From Apteryx mantelli (taxonomy: Eukaryota > Chordata > Aves > Apterygiformes > Apterygidae): a stretch of DNA of 64,000 bases. Below are positions 39,690-50,300 of the stretch, one piece after another. Both the position numbers and the translations under genes were made by a program. Each line of letters starts with the position of its first letter. Position 1 is the stretch's first letter. The notes under the pieces are model-generated. The model was not told the origin of the DNA. It saw nothing but the letters and a program-made list of their open reading frames with translations, and made no database searches. Location of the stretch: contig NC_089991.1 of NCBI RefSeq assembly GCF_036417845.1, positions 13,981,001-14,045,000 of the forward strand, in the 5' to 3' direction.

Positions 39690-40030
39690 AGAAAGCAGGA
39701 CTAGAAGGGATCTGAAGACGTCACTCAGAGCACCCTCCAACCCAAAGGCAGGATCAGCTATACATAAATCAGTAAATGTGCATCTACTGTGTTCTTAAAA
39801 GCCTTCAGTGTTGTGTTTTTACACCCTTCTTAGGCAATATATTCCAGAACAGAAAGCATTTCCTAATCTGTACGCTTGATTGCTCTTGCTGCAATTCAAA
39901 TCAGTGTGTTTCATATACCAGCCACAGTGGACATGGAAAACAATTTCATTCTTTTCCTCTTTGCTGATAACTTTTACGCTTTTCAAGACTAATTGACATG
40001 TCTCTCCTCAGCCCTCTTCTTCCATGATGA
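39690..40030 (-). mobile_element. Ancient CR1-type LINE 3' fragment, minus strand
   Basis: Read on + the block is the reverse complement of an old amniote CR1 3' end. It starts 'gactagaagggatctgaagacg', followed by 'ccaacccaaaggcaggatcagctatac', 'gttcttaaaagccttcagtg', 'cttaggcaatatattccag', 'ttgctgcaattcaaatc', 'agtggacatggaaaacaattt' and 'gacatgtctctcctcagccctcttcttcca'. Order and spacing agree with CR1/L3-like elements widespread in reptiles. Divergence is clearly higher than for the copy at 59150, so insertion is old. Confidence 0.75.
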
Positions 40031-40314
40031 GAGTTTTATTATGAATATTATTTTTCAGACGATCTGTGGCTTTCACCAGTAGTCCTTTTCATTAGCCATG
40101 AACTGCATCATAGGTGGGGTTTTGCTAAGGTCACAAAAGTGACCACATATGCCCACAGCCTCTGCAGTGCCAGCAAGGTATCTGCTCGTGTGGATCAGTT
40201 TCAGTTCTTTTGCTAATTTCAGAAAATATTCTTGAATTCTGCTTTTCTTTTGTGGGGAGCAGGGGCAGTAGGACCCACCAAACACATTATTGCAAAGCAC
40301 CGTACTACCCACAG

Positions 40315-40535
40315 TGTGTTCTAGCAGTTAAGAGAGTTGTCCTAGGTCTCATGGTTCTATTCCTAGTAAAACAAGGACTTTCTCCCAGGTGAAAATGATT
40401 TAGCATGTGACCTTCTGCTGCTCACTTTTACCTTTCCCTGGGTCACATTGCCCACTGGTAAAATCAGGAGGATGGTGTAAAGTATTGCAAGATGGCCAAC
40501 AGCTGGAAAGTGCTAAGAGCAAATGAGTCATGCTC
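40315..40535 (+). repeat. MIR-like SINE relic including tRNA-like head
   Basis: 'gttctagcagttaagagagttgtcctagg' matches the tRNA-derived head pattern of amniote MIR-like SINEs ('agtggttagggcactagcctggg'). Then come 'catggttctattcc', 'tagcatgtgaccttctgctgctcac', 'acctttccctgggtcacattgcccactggtaaaatcaggaggatgg', and 'gctggaaagtgctaagagcaaatgag'. Together they trace head, CORE and tail in MIR order on the + strand. Confidence 0.55.
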
Positions 40536-41143
40536 CTACATAGGAACTTATTTGCACTGGGATTGCAGTGACCTCTCTTTTTGCTAGGGCCTTCTTGAAA
40601 TAATTGTCCTACCACTGTATTTTTAAAACAATTAGGCAGTAATAGTGCATTATACCATAACTAAATGAAATTAATCTCCCTTCAAAACAGCTGTATATAT
40701 ATATTAGGAAGGACAGAGGAGTTAAGAAGAATTCTATTCAGTTTGAATACATCAGCCAGAAATAAGAGCTATTAGCACAACAGTCTATAAAACAATGGAT
40801 TATTTATCAAATTAGTATTTCTTGTTGCAAAAAACATACTTCTTCCCCACCTTCTTGTGAAAAATTAATCTTATACCTTGTGTATAATTTCAAAGAGTCT
40901 AAGCAACATTCTGATTGTGCTGTTTGCAGAACTGAGAAAAAATGGAGAACAAAGAAGTATCATTAGTGTTGTAATTAACTATCTTGCATATTGTTCTTGA
41001 ATTTCTTAGACTTTCAAAACCTTTCTACTATCGTAGCTAAATAGTGATCTGTCCTTTATTTTTAAATCACACCACCACATAGCTTTCCAAACTGATATAT
41101 TTCTGGATTTTCTCTGTTAATCACTCAGCTAGGGAAAGTAAGG
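40536..41143. other. Intron, nothing identified
   Basis: AT-rich intronic DNA between a SINE relic and the solo LTR. A short TATATATATA tract lies near 40692. No other feature recognised. Confidence 0.5.
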
Positions 41144-41149
41144 ATGCAC
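41144..41149. repeat. LTR target-site duplication, left copy
   Basis: ATGCAC directly before the LTR's TGTTGG end; identical to 41600-41605. Confidence 0.85.
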
Positions 41150-41599
41150 TGTTGGAGTGAGGGAGGGGACCCCGGAGTAACGATGAGTCTCAATATGAGT
41201 ATGGTCGTTCTCCCTTTATTAGAGCTTACACAAAGTATATATATCGACAAGCAATACGCATGCGCTAGCAATAGTTACATGATTGGTTACAGTTTCTGTC
41301 CATAACTATAAAGCGGATACATGATTGGTGCAAGGTTGCTGACCGCGCTCCATCGACATGTATGGAACCTAGTTCCGTCCAGACTTGTTTACCAGTTTTG
41401 TGAATACCCTCTTTTGTAGTGCTCAAGGCCGCTATACGGCCACGTTCAGCAGGCCTCAGCAGGTTCACTTGCCTTGGCCTAGATAAGGCCGCTTTCAGCA
41501 GGTTCGCTTGCCTTGGCCTAGATTCCTTCCTCTACCCCGAAGACGGGATTGCTCATCCCAATCAGAGCATGCCCGCTCTCAGTTAACCGTTCCTCCACA
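41150..41599 (-). mobile_element. Solo LTR of an endogenous retrovirus, minus strand
   Basis: A 450-bp block starts TGTTGGAG and ends CTCCACA on the + strand, so its ends are short inverted repeats beginning TG and ending CA. It is flanked by the same six bases ATGCAC (41144-41149 and 41600-41605), a perfect target-site duplication. Read on the minus strand it has a TATA box (41236-41243), then about 20 bp later an AATAAA signal (41215-41220), as in U3-R of an LTR. CpG and GC content are higher than in the surrounding intron. No gag, pol or env lies beside it, so this is most simply a solo LTR left by recombination. A 6-bp duplication fits alpha/betaretrovirus-like (class II) families; the exact family is not determined. 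It lies antisense to ADRA1B. Confidence 0.88.
41456..41523 (-). repeat. Duplicated 29-bp motif in the LTR U3 region
   Basis: A 29-bp segment beginning 'tcagcaggttc' and ending 'ccttggcctagat' occurs at 41456-41484 and 41495-41523 with one mismatch (A/G), spaced by 39 bp. Partial versions ('ttcagcaggcc', 'aaggccgc') lie just to the left. Tandem enhancer repeats of this kind are common in retroviral U3. Confidence 0.85.
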
Positions 41600-41605
41600 A
41601 TGCAC
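41600..41605. repeat. LTR target-site duplication, right copy
   Basis: ATGCAC directly after the LTR's CTCCACA end; identical to 41144-41149. Confidence 0.85.
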
Positions 41606-44560
41606 CATATCATGGCTTTTAAATGATCGATCGGGGCTCAGTGATATTTCTAGAATCAGGACTCAACACAAGGTGCCTCTCTCAGTCATGTTGTTACTAA
41701 TAAATTCTCTGCTCTTTTGTGTAGCTGTCCTTTAATATAAAAAAGCTTTAAAAATGCTTGCTGCAACTGCTGAAAATGATCTGCTGTCATTTTTTTCAAA
41801 TGACATTTAAAAAATAGATTATCCTAAAAGTATAAGATAGACATAAGCTCCTTACCTTCTTTTCTTAAGCAACACACATTTCTTTAAGCACTTAACAAAG
41901 ATTATCCATTTTTTAACACTTGGCTTTTTACCTTTTTCCCTAGTTGGTCTCTTAGTTTTTACAGTATGTGTTTAAATTCTGTTCATGTGCAATATAGCTT
42001 CAGCAAGCACAGCCCATTTATCTGCATTGGTTCCCAGTGTTTTTCTCTATAGCTTAGCTTATTTTATTTGTCCTTAGGGAATTTCACAAAATCTGTCAGT
42101 AAGCTTTCTTAATGAATTATTTTTTAATTTTATTGAAAACTGTAAACTGTGCCCTAATATTTACTATGCCCACATTTAACCTGCCTAAAAATATTAAAAT
42201 CTTGTAGAATAAAGTCCTAAAGTCCTATTTAAAGAATAAAGATTTTCAGTTATTACATAAGGAGAGAGAAGCAAACCCACTGATCTGGAAGAACTCACGA
42301 CTGCCCATTCAGGACTTGCACATAAGAAAAACTGGGAGCTCTTCAGCCACTCAGTGAACTTTACTGGGCTGTAAGAGATCATCTATATTTTAAAGGAGTT
42401 CCAGAAAACAATTTAAGAAATTTAACAATTTGAGCTCCAAAAAGTTGCTCTTTGTACATTATCACATTTTTACTTGTTGTACAGTCACAGAGCTTCTCTT
42501 TTCCCTAAATTCAATGGAAAAAAAAGTAATTATTACTTATAAAACTAATCCTGACAAAGTTTGCAACTGTGCATGTGGGGACTTTTGGAGCATCTTCCTC
42601 ATTTCATCTGCAGTTATAAATTTAAAAAACTTTTAGTAAAGCTTTATAAGAATCTGACACCCAATTAATGGCTTATTCATTAGAATCACATAAATTGTTG
42701 CTGAATCTTTCATCGAAGAGTATTTAACACTAACAAAACAGTTTAAGTACTTGTATTGTTTTGATTTGTCTGTTGCAAATTTACTGGATACAATTCATAG
42801 TTTCCCCAGTGTTAGATATGTTGTACTCAGTACTTTCTGCAATATCAAATCAGGACCAAGACTTAGGACCTGCATCAAATGGAGAGAAGAGGCATTTGTG
42901 AAAACCTGCAAGCTAAGTGCAGCGACAAAGCAATACGGGATGTGGGGTCAACTTACAAGGGTCTTGCACACGGAGAAGTTAGTCAAGTGCAGGAGTTGTG
43001 AAAGAAGTACTACGAACCTTGAAATTTAACACCTCCACTTCAAGCTAAGGGCAGGAGTGTTGCTTAGCTTCGAGGCAATAGGCAGAACCGGTGCTAGCCT
43101 GCACCACCCCAGTAAACTGCCGAGGGAAGGAAATCTTCCTCTGGATTCACATTATCCCTCCTGGCTCCTACTGCCCAAGTGAGGGGGAGGATGAGACTCT
43201 CCAGATGGCCAACACAACAGCATGTTATTTTCTCTTCTGAGCCCACTCAGGGACTAGCTGAGACACAGAGGAGGGCAGGCAGACGCGTGAGGAATGGCAC
43301 GTACTTACCTCCCTTTGGCTTCCTTGTGAGCTAAGCAGACTCCGACCCCCATAGCCAGCACCAGGCCAGCTGTGTCATCCAGAAAAACAGCAGTATCTGC
43401 TGCTGCACATCAGAGCTATTTACCCAAGTAGCTGGGAAGTGCTTTTGCATAGTTTTGAGGCCCAAGCCATGGCCTCTACATTGCTACGAGAGGTGGGAAA
43501 TATGCCTAGAATGATATCCCTCCCCGCTAAGGCGTACTGACCCCGCTGCTTTCACAGCCCGGGGCATCTGAAACCACTCCAGCGTATCAGGTCGCTGCTC
43601 CCAGAGACGTGACTCTCAGGTTTGAGTGTACACTTCCTCTTGAAAAATTCTTAAAATCTAACCCCTGTTCTTGAAATGAGGCTCCTTTCCTAAACCCCTT
43701 GTCTTTTATTACTTTAGCCAGGCACAAAGGTGATTTCCCAAATGAGTAACTGTTGAATTCTTCTTTTGCTTAAAAAATTTCAGACATCCTTTTAAAAAGC
43801 TACATTTGCTAAATTTAGCTGACCAATTGCATGTTTTTAATGCTAAAAGTACACTAAATGGATTTCCCAGTATGAGTTTTTCATTTGGACAGCTTCTGTA
43901 GGGAAATTATTTAGTTGTAAATGAAAGAGGAAGTATTCATGAAATAATCTCATTGTTTGGGTTACGCCATTTCTATGAATGGCTATGTGGACTACCAGAA
44001 TTAACCTCAGGTTTCAAGAGGTTTGTACTATTTTAATAATCTAGATAAGATGTGGTGATGTTTATGAGCTGCTAGAGAATGTATTAGAAGTGATGAACTA
44101 TGTCTGAGCACACTCCTTCCCAAGATAAGGGCAAATGAAAAGCCTGGGAATAGTTAGATCTTTTTCTTCAAAAATGATATTCAAAAGCTCTTTGCAGAAA
44201 GCACAGCCTTATTCCATGTGTGTATCATGTAGCACCTTGGACAATGGAGGTTTGGTTTTTCTTTGGGATCCACAGATGTTAGTGCAACAGACATGTACAT
44301 ATAAACACAAAGACTGCTCTTTATTTTAAATCTACATTAAGTATGTACTCCTTTAGCTTTTGTATGGTGGATAGAGCATTTCCTTATTAGCTTTAAAAAT
44401 AAAAATGACATATTATCACCAAAAGACTTTAACAAAAGCAGCAGGCATGAGGGATATCTAACAAAGAGATTCTACTAGTTATCTGAAGAGACATCTGCCT
44501 TTCCTAAAGACAGGAAACCAATCACCTCAGGTATTGTCTCTGCTTGTTTCTTCTGGACAG
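41606..44560. other. Distal part of the ADRA1B intron
   Basis: No exon, RNA gene or clear repeat recognised. GC rises around 43060-43640. Open frames such as 42751-43029 look random. The pyrimidine tract and AG acceptor end the interval. Confidence 0.55.
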
Positions 44561-45123
44561 GCTCTGTGTTTTCTGCTCTGAAGCCCCCTGAAACGATCTT
44601 CAAGGTGATTTTTTGGCTTGGCTACTTTAACAGCTGCTTGAATCCAATCATCTACCCTTGCTCAAGCAAAGAGTTCAAGAGGGCTTTTATACAAATCCTA
44701 AAATGCCATTGCCACCGTCGGAAGCAGCTGGGGTGGTGGGCCTACAGCTACAGAAACTGGAATCGATGCTCCTTTGAACACCCTAGGAAGGACTCTCTGG
44801 AAGACAGCAGGAGTTTCCTAAGTGGCAGTCAGAGGACATTATCTTCAGCATCTCCCAGCCCAGGCTACCTGAGCAGAATCACTCACCCGCATATGGAGAT
44901 GTGCACATTCCAGGAGTGGAGAAACTCCAGCTCCTTCCTGAGCCCCTTACAGGAAGGCAACAGGCAAAAGGACCCGTGCCAGTTCTTTACCTTCAATCTC
45001 TTACCAGAGCGCAATGGACACATTGCTGCTGGCAGCCAGGCTTCCAGCAGTAGGGACCGTGAGGCCATGTGTGACACACTGAATGGCAAAACCAACTGCA
45101 GAGCAAACATGACGCTGGAATGA
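44561..45123 (+). CDS. ADRA1B: Alpha-1B adrenergic receptor, coding exon 2 (helix 7 and cytoplasmic tail)
   Basis: Encodes the rest of codon 321 to residue 507 and the stop TGA (45121-45123). Helix 7 runs through [17 protein letters not shown], with NPIIY at 348-352. [11 protein letters not shown] is the conserved helix 8. C369 and C371 (KCHCH) are candidate palmitoylation sites. The tail keeps the ADRA1B block RKDSLEDS...[19 protein letters not shown], rich in serine phosphorylation sites for GRK and PKC in this family. The receptor totals 507 residues against about 520 in human. The human tail has a long arginine run after helix 8; here only HRRK remains. The frame is intact, with no frameshift or early stop. 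The open frame itself appears to begin at a GTG (44566), but that is internal, since the AG acceptor ends at 44560. Confidence 0.97.
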
Positions 45124-45475
45124 ACAAATTCAAAGCACTGTCTGCCCGGACTCTGTTCTCCTCTTCATACACTAACTCACTGGATGTTAGCCCAGGTGAA
45201 GAAATGGACCTACGCACAGTTTCTCAGTATGGCAATAGCAGAAAGCCAGCGAGGGACAGGCAGGCTCCCGTCACACGAGTGGCAGAGTCTGGGGAATAAC
45301 CATATTTCAAGTCAATTGCCAGAGAGGCTACAGAATGCAGGGAAGGGGCCAGATAAAGCGAGGGACGAGCAGAGCCAATTATTTAGATATCGTGGAAGTG
45401 CTGTAGAACAGCCAAACACATATGTGTATAGAAAGAATGTATAAATATGGGGGTGGGCGGGGGGGATGCGTATGA

Positions 45476-45499
45476 ATGTGTGTGTGTGTACATGTGTGC
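45476..45499. repeat. TG microsatellite in the ADRA1B 3' UTR
   Basis: 'gtgtgtgtgtgta' followed by 'catgtgtg'. A short G-rich run (gggtgggcgggggg) precedes it. Confidence 0.85.
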
Positions 45500-45665
45500 T
45501 AGCCGCATATTTGGATGCCTGAGAGCGGTCGTGAGCAATGCAGTTGTGCAGTATTGTTTGTACCTCTCCAGGGTACTAGTTACCGCTGATTTCGCCTGTA
45601 AAATTCTTATTGTTGTTGTACTTCACTGTACATTAGCACTTTAGAAATGGAAAACAATGTCAAAG

Positions 45666-45671
45666 ATTAAA
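45666..45671 (+). terminator. ADRA1B: Putative ADRA1B polyadenylation signal ATTAAA
   Basis: The common variant hexamer about 545 bp after the stop codon, within an AT-rich context. No transcript evidence is available. Confidence 0.45.
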
Positions 45672-45690
45672 GTAATTTTACAAGAATTTA

Positions 45691-48600
45691 AACACTTGCA
45701 CCTATTAATACAGAACTGGAATTCAGCCAGGTTCCCTCATCACATGATTTTCACTTCAAAACAAAACCCTCATAGAGGTCAAGCTGGCCATTGTAACTCC
45801 TAGTATGCTCTTGAAGCTCTCTACAGTTGCTTCTCTTCCATGTTTCCCTTATCACCAACAGATGTAAACTCCTCTATCCTTCACCATGTTCTTTTTTGAA
45901 AGCTTGAAAATACCAGCACTGATAAAAGCTCACAATCCACATTTCAGCACATTAATAAGTGTCCTGTAAACATGCAGGCTACCAGAAGATCTGATTTCTA
46001 AAAGCAACGTTCATAAATCACTCCAAATCCCTCATAAACAGTGCTGTGGACACAGCACAAAAGAGCACTGACCGTTGGAGGCCCAAAACCTAACCTTAAA
46101 ACAGCTATGCGGAGCCCTTTGTTCTTTCAGCACACTTTGAAAATAGCATTGCATTTTTAGCGGCTTTTACTTTGCCACTTACATCAGAAAAGAAACAGTC
46201 AAAAACATGCACTAGAGTAAGAGGTTCACTTCCATTAATATTTTTCACTTCGATACTACACTACTTTAACAGAATTCCTGAGAATATCTTCTAGGACATT
46301 TTAGGTCATGTTTGGAAGTTGTTTTCATCTCTTGCAATTAAGTGTGAATCATGAAACTAATGACTGAATTTTTACATGAAGTGGTACAAACCATGAAAAT
46401 TGGTATTTACCCTTGCCTTTAACTGAGGCTTTTATTATTAGGAGTTTTAGTGACATTTTTGAAAAGCCTGAAACAGAGAATGAGCCATAAACAGATGTAT
46501 TGAAAATACTTAGGGTCAGTTTAACAATGCTAGATCCCAAGGGAGAGCCATTTCCTTTTGTGTCCTTGAATGTGTATTCTCTCATTAAGTTGACAGGGAG
46601 GGATGTGGCTTGTGGTTAGATCAAATATCCCCCAGCTCAGTGAGCAAAGATAGGAAAGTCATGTTCTAAGGTCTTCCCATGGTCATATGTTATAGTGAGA
46701 CCCACATAAGTACATTTTGAGTCTAATCCTGATCCCATAGGCCAATCTCCTATTTAAGCAATTCCGTTTTGATCATGGGGAAGGCTGTAATTTCCTCTTA
46801 AAAGGCCAACGCTTATAAAATTTAAAAGTATTATAGAACAGATAAATTCTTTTTGCTCATTTATTGCAACTCTTTATGGTTACAATAAATCAAGAATTTG
46901 TTATTTGGCTGTGATGTACTAGCATGAAATGATCATCTTTGGGCTTCTAAGTGGCAGAGAAATATCTTTCAACCTATTGCTATAATTTTTGGAGTGACCT
47001 TACAGAGTGTGCCAAGCATTTTTACTCACATTGGGCTTTGCGAAGCCTCTTAAAAACTACTGTAAATTGGAAGTCAACTTTTTTAATCTAACCAACTGAT
47101 GGCACACTTCAGCTAAATTTTGAATCACACATGACTTGTACAGAATAAAGTAAATCCAAGTAACATTATCCATATTTGAGAATCCCTAAATGATATGGTA
47201 GGTTTCACAATAACTAGCATTCCATTACTCTAAAGCTTTTAACAATGTGGCTTTCAGAGATCGATCATTCTCTTAATTAGTTTCTAGTTCTAACAAAGTT
47301 TCTAGTGGTCTCTGATATCATTTAAGCTCCTTAAACAATATGATGTAATTCTCTAGTTATCTATGAAAGCTGACAGGTTACTACCCCATATCAGAGTGAC
47401 CTATAGGTAGCTGTCATCTCTGTATATTTTTACATGTAATGGTACAAACACTGCAAGGGAATATCCCTCACTGCTTTTTAGAATCTACAAAAAAACAAAA
47501 AAACCACACTGATTTCATACTAACTGAAAAAACACCTTTCTCTAAATACCCTAACTGATCAGAGGAGAAGATATATATTAACAAAGGTACAGATCAACAT
47601 TATGCTAGCCTATGCCATTTAGAATAGCCAGTGCCTCTAACTCTACGAATTACATGCAAAAATCTTCCCAGCACCAAAACCCCAAGACACATGTCCTGTA
47701 TGCCTCAGAGAGCTGAGGGGGAGAAGGCGTTCCACAGGCAGACGGTAATGTTTTTCCCCAAGAGATCCATCGCTCTTCTGCAGGTTTGGGCTGGGAAGGC
47801 TGCTGGGCTCTGCAGGGACTCAGCACCAGGGACGCATCCGCCCTCGCTAGCTTGGTTCCTCTCACAGCCAGCCACAGGCTCGCTGCTCTTCATGTGATAA
47901 AGTCATAGCCTGGGAGGCACATTTGAACTGCATGCAAACATATGCGGCTCCATAGCCACAGAATTGCTACCCTCTAGTGCTTCCCTAAGCCCAAGTTCTG
48001 CAAGTATGTTAAGGGCAACCTCCTTGGGGACATGACGGGGTTATTCTGCCTTGCCAAGAAAACAGGAAACTGAGAGAGGCTCTGCTTCAGGATCTCTGAT
48101 AGTAAGGAAAACAAGAGGGGGAAAAAGTTTCTTCAGCATGTTAAAGCTGGTAAATAAGAACCTGGAAATAATCATATGCAATCAAAATAAATACATTCTG
48201 CCATTTCTAAGACAGGCATTTCCACCAGGCCCATTTTTCTTGGCATATTCATTAGGCCACATCCTGAGGCTTCATCTCATACCTCCCTGGCATCAGATAT
48301 ATGAGGGAGTGAAAAACTACAGGGTCCAGCACAGCAAACAGTATTAATCACTACCCAATACAATTTTAAGATTGAAGAGTCTGCAGCTTACAATCATAAC
48401 AGATATAAGATGGAGGGATTCTTAATTTCTCCCCACAATACATTTCTCAACTGGATTTTTTTTTTCCTGGTCATGTACTTATCTTGCCATGCTGGGCTCT
48501 TCATGGCCATCCACTAGATATTACATGACTTACCCAGACAAATAGATTACTGCTCTTCCTCTAAGCTCTTTACCTTTAATCTCATAAATTTCCATTTCGT

Positions 48601-50205
48601 AGGGTCCCATACAGCCAGTTCTCCTTACACTAAGCAGCACTGGTACCAGCAAGGACCAATCCGTGTGAACATGCTAAACTGTATAAAGCTCCAAAAAGGT
48701 CGCATCACATCTCCTCATAAGCTACCAACAACGGCTTCTTCACCTCCAGCCACAGCCTCAGTGAAGGTACAGGCAACCAGCTGATTGTAAAATCAGGGAA
48801 AAAACTAATATGTGGGCTTGAATGAAGGAACAGAAGGATTAAAGAGGAGAAAGTCTGACATGCCAACTTAAAATATGAATCCCTTTCAGAGTCACTTGGT
48901 TTCTCTGGATAAATCTATTCTAAATGTCTTTATTTTTACCACTGGAATCTTCTAAGACTGCCATCAGGCAAAGCCAGTCCAAATGAGCCCCAGGTCTCCC
49001 CTATTCCCTTTGTTAGTCCTTCCTCTGTTGTAATGCTTTTCTTTAAACAAGAAACTATTTGGTTCAGGGCATCATCATCAAACCTCATGGAACCAACACA
49101 TATCAGCCCAATTTTTTAGGATAGCCAAAATTCATCTGAGAAGCAGAATATCCGCAGTCTAGTGAAATGGCAGTTGGCACGCTATGGCAGTCTGTGAGAC
49201 GCAACTATACTCTATTGTGCATGCTTTTTTTCTGCATTACTAACAGGCCTTCTGATGAACCCATTTGGTGGGCAAATAGATTTGTCTCCAAAGAGGAGTT
49301 GCTGCCATTTAGCACAGAAGGTGCTCATAAAACACCATGAATTTCTCCAGGTTAAGCTACTATGTGGAGTTTAATCACTAACTAGGGGCTAGTACAAAGC
49401 CATTCAGTTGAGAGGCACAGCTGTAATGGCTCACAGAGTATTGTTACAACCCAGCTGCACATAAATTAAACCCATTAGGCTTCAATGCACTCAGCTATCA
49501 CAGAAGTGCTTCTTATTTTTTAAAGGGGTTATGGTAAAATCAATCCAACTAAATGAGACTGAAACTCTGGATCATTTTGCATTCTTTATTCTTTGGAAAT
49601 GCGACATTCTATTATCTTTCCAAATGGGACAGGAAGAGAAGAGGGCACATTAATATTATAAAGTATAGTTCTTGTCTGGAATATGTAAAAATAGCAACTT
49701 TCTATTCAACAGATGTGCTCCCTGTTCTCAGTCACTGTGCTTGACTTTCACCTGATACAAATGAGCATAAAATTGCACAATGCAAGAGATGGTAATTCAC
49801 AGCAGCTATGGTATGAAAGTAGTGGTATACAACAACTGGTCATTCCTATTAGTGGCCCCAAACTAACAAGCTCAGTCTCAAGAGAATAGACCAGATCCTG
49901 TTTTGATATGTTCAACAACAGAACTGCTTACCTTTTTTCCAAACCACCATGCTATGGCTTACACATTTAATAGGGCAGACTGTGGCCTCGTGGGGACAAT
50001 GCATCAGACAAAGAAATGCCACTTGGGTCCTGAAATGGTCATAAGGAAATATTTCAGCTACAACTAATATGAGGACAGGTCATGCTAGTTCTAATCGCTT
50101 TAATGGAACCAAAAAATGTTTCCATCTACTAAGACTTTTGGGGGACTGGAAGGGGTACTCGGCATCCTCCTTGTGAAGCATGCTATTGTGTAAAGTGTTA
50201 AGTCA
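45691..50205. other. ADRA1B-TTC1 intergenic DNA, first part
   Basis: No gene or RNA recognised. A GC-richer patch at about 47690-47900 has overlapping open frames on both strands without domain features. Otherwise AT-rich single-copy-looking DNA. Confidence 0.5.
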
Positions 50206-50224
50206 AGATTCCCAAGGCCAGGAA

Positions 50225-50300
50225 AAGCACTTGAACCAGTAACATAGTGGTCAGGGCACCAGCCTAGGAAAATTCCAGTCTCTGCCTTAACAACTGTTTT
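50225..50300 (+). repeat. Possible tRNA-like SINE head
   Basis: 'gtaacatagtggtcagggcaccagcctagg' followed by 'ttccagtctctgcctta' resembles the head of amniote MIR-like SINEs ('agtggttagggcactagcctggg' ... 'ttcaattccctgctctgcc'), with A-box-like and B-box-like parts in the right order. The downstream CORE is not recognisable, so confidence is low. Confidence 0.4.

Larger units (their letters stand above)
27151..44560 (+). other. ADRA1B: ADRA1B intron (GT-AG, 17,410 bp)
   Basis: Bounded by GTAAGT at 27151 and a pyrimidine-rich tract ending TTCTGGACAG at 44560. Joining the exons restores the glycine codon and the sequence [12 protein letters not shown] expected at the helix 6/7 loop. A single large intron at this site is the known alpha-1 receptor gene structure. 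Apart from the repeats listed separately (microsatellites, two CR1 copies, a SINE relic, a solo LTR and a CpG-rich patch), I recognise no exon or RNA gene in 27151-44560. Confidence 0.95.
45124..45690 (+). other. ADRA1B: ADRA1B 3' UTR (inferred)
   Basis: Non-coding sequence after the stop. A TG microsatellite lies at 45476-45499. The first plausible polyadenylation hexamer is ATTAAA at 45666-45671, following a U-rich stretch, so cleavage would fall near 45685-45695, giving a UTR of about 0.57 kb. Longer isoforms cannot be excluded. Confidence 0.5.

Noticed and set aside
41265-41735. Open frames of 67 and 75 codons around the LTR
   Set aside because: They fall in or overlap LTR sequence with no retroviral protein similarity.
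44566-44568. GTG as the start of a separate 185-codon gene
   Set aside because: It is an internal codon of ADRA1B exon 2; the splice acceptor ends at 44560 and the frame joins exon 1 exactly.
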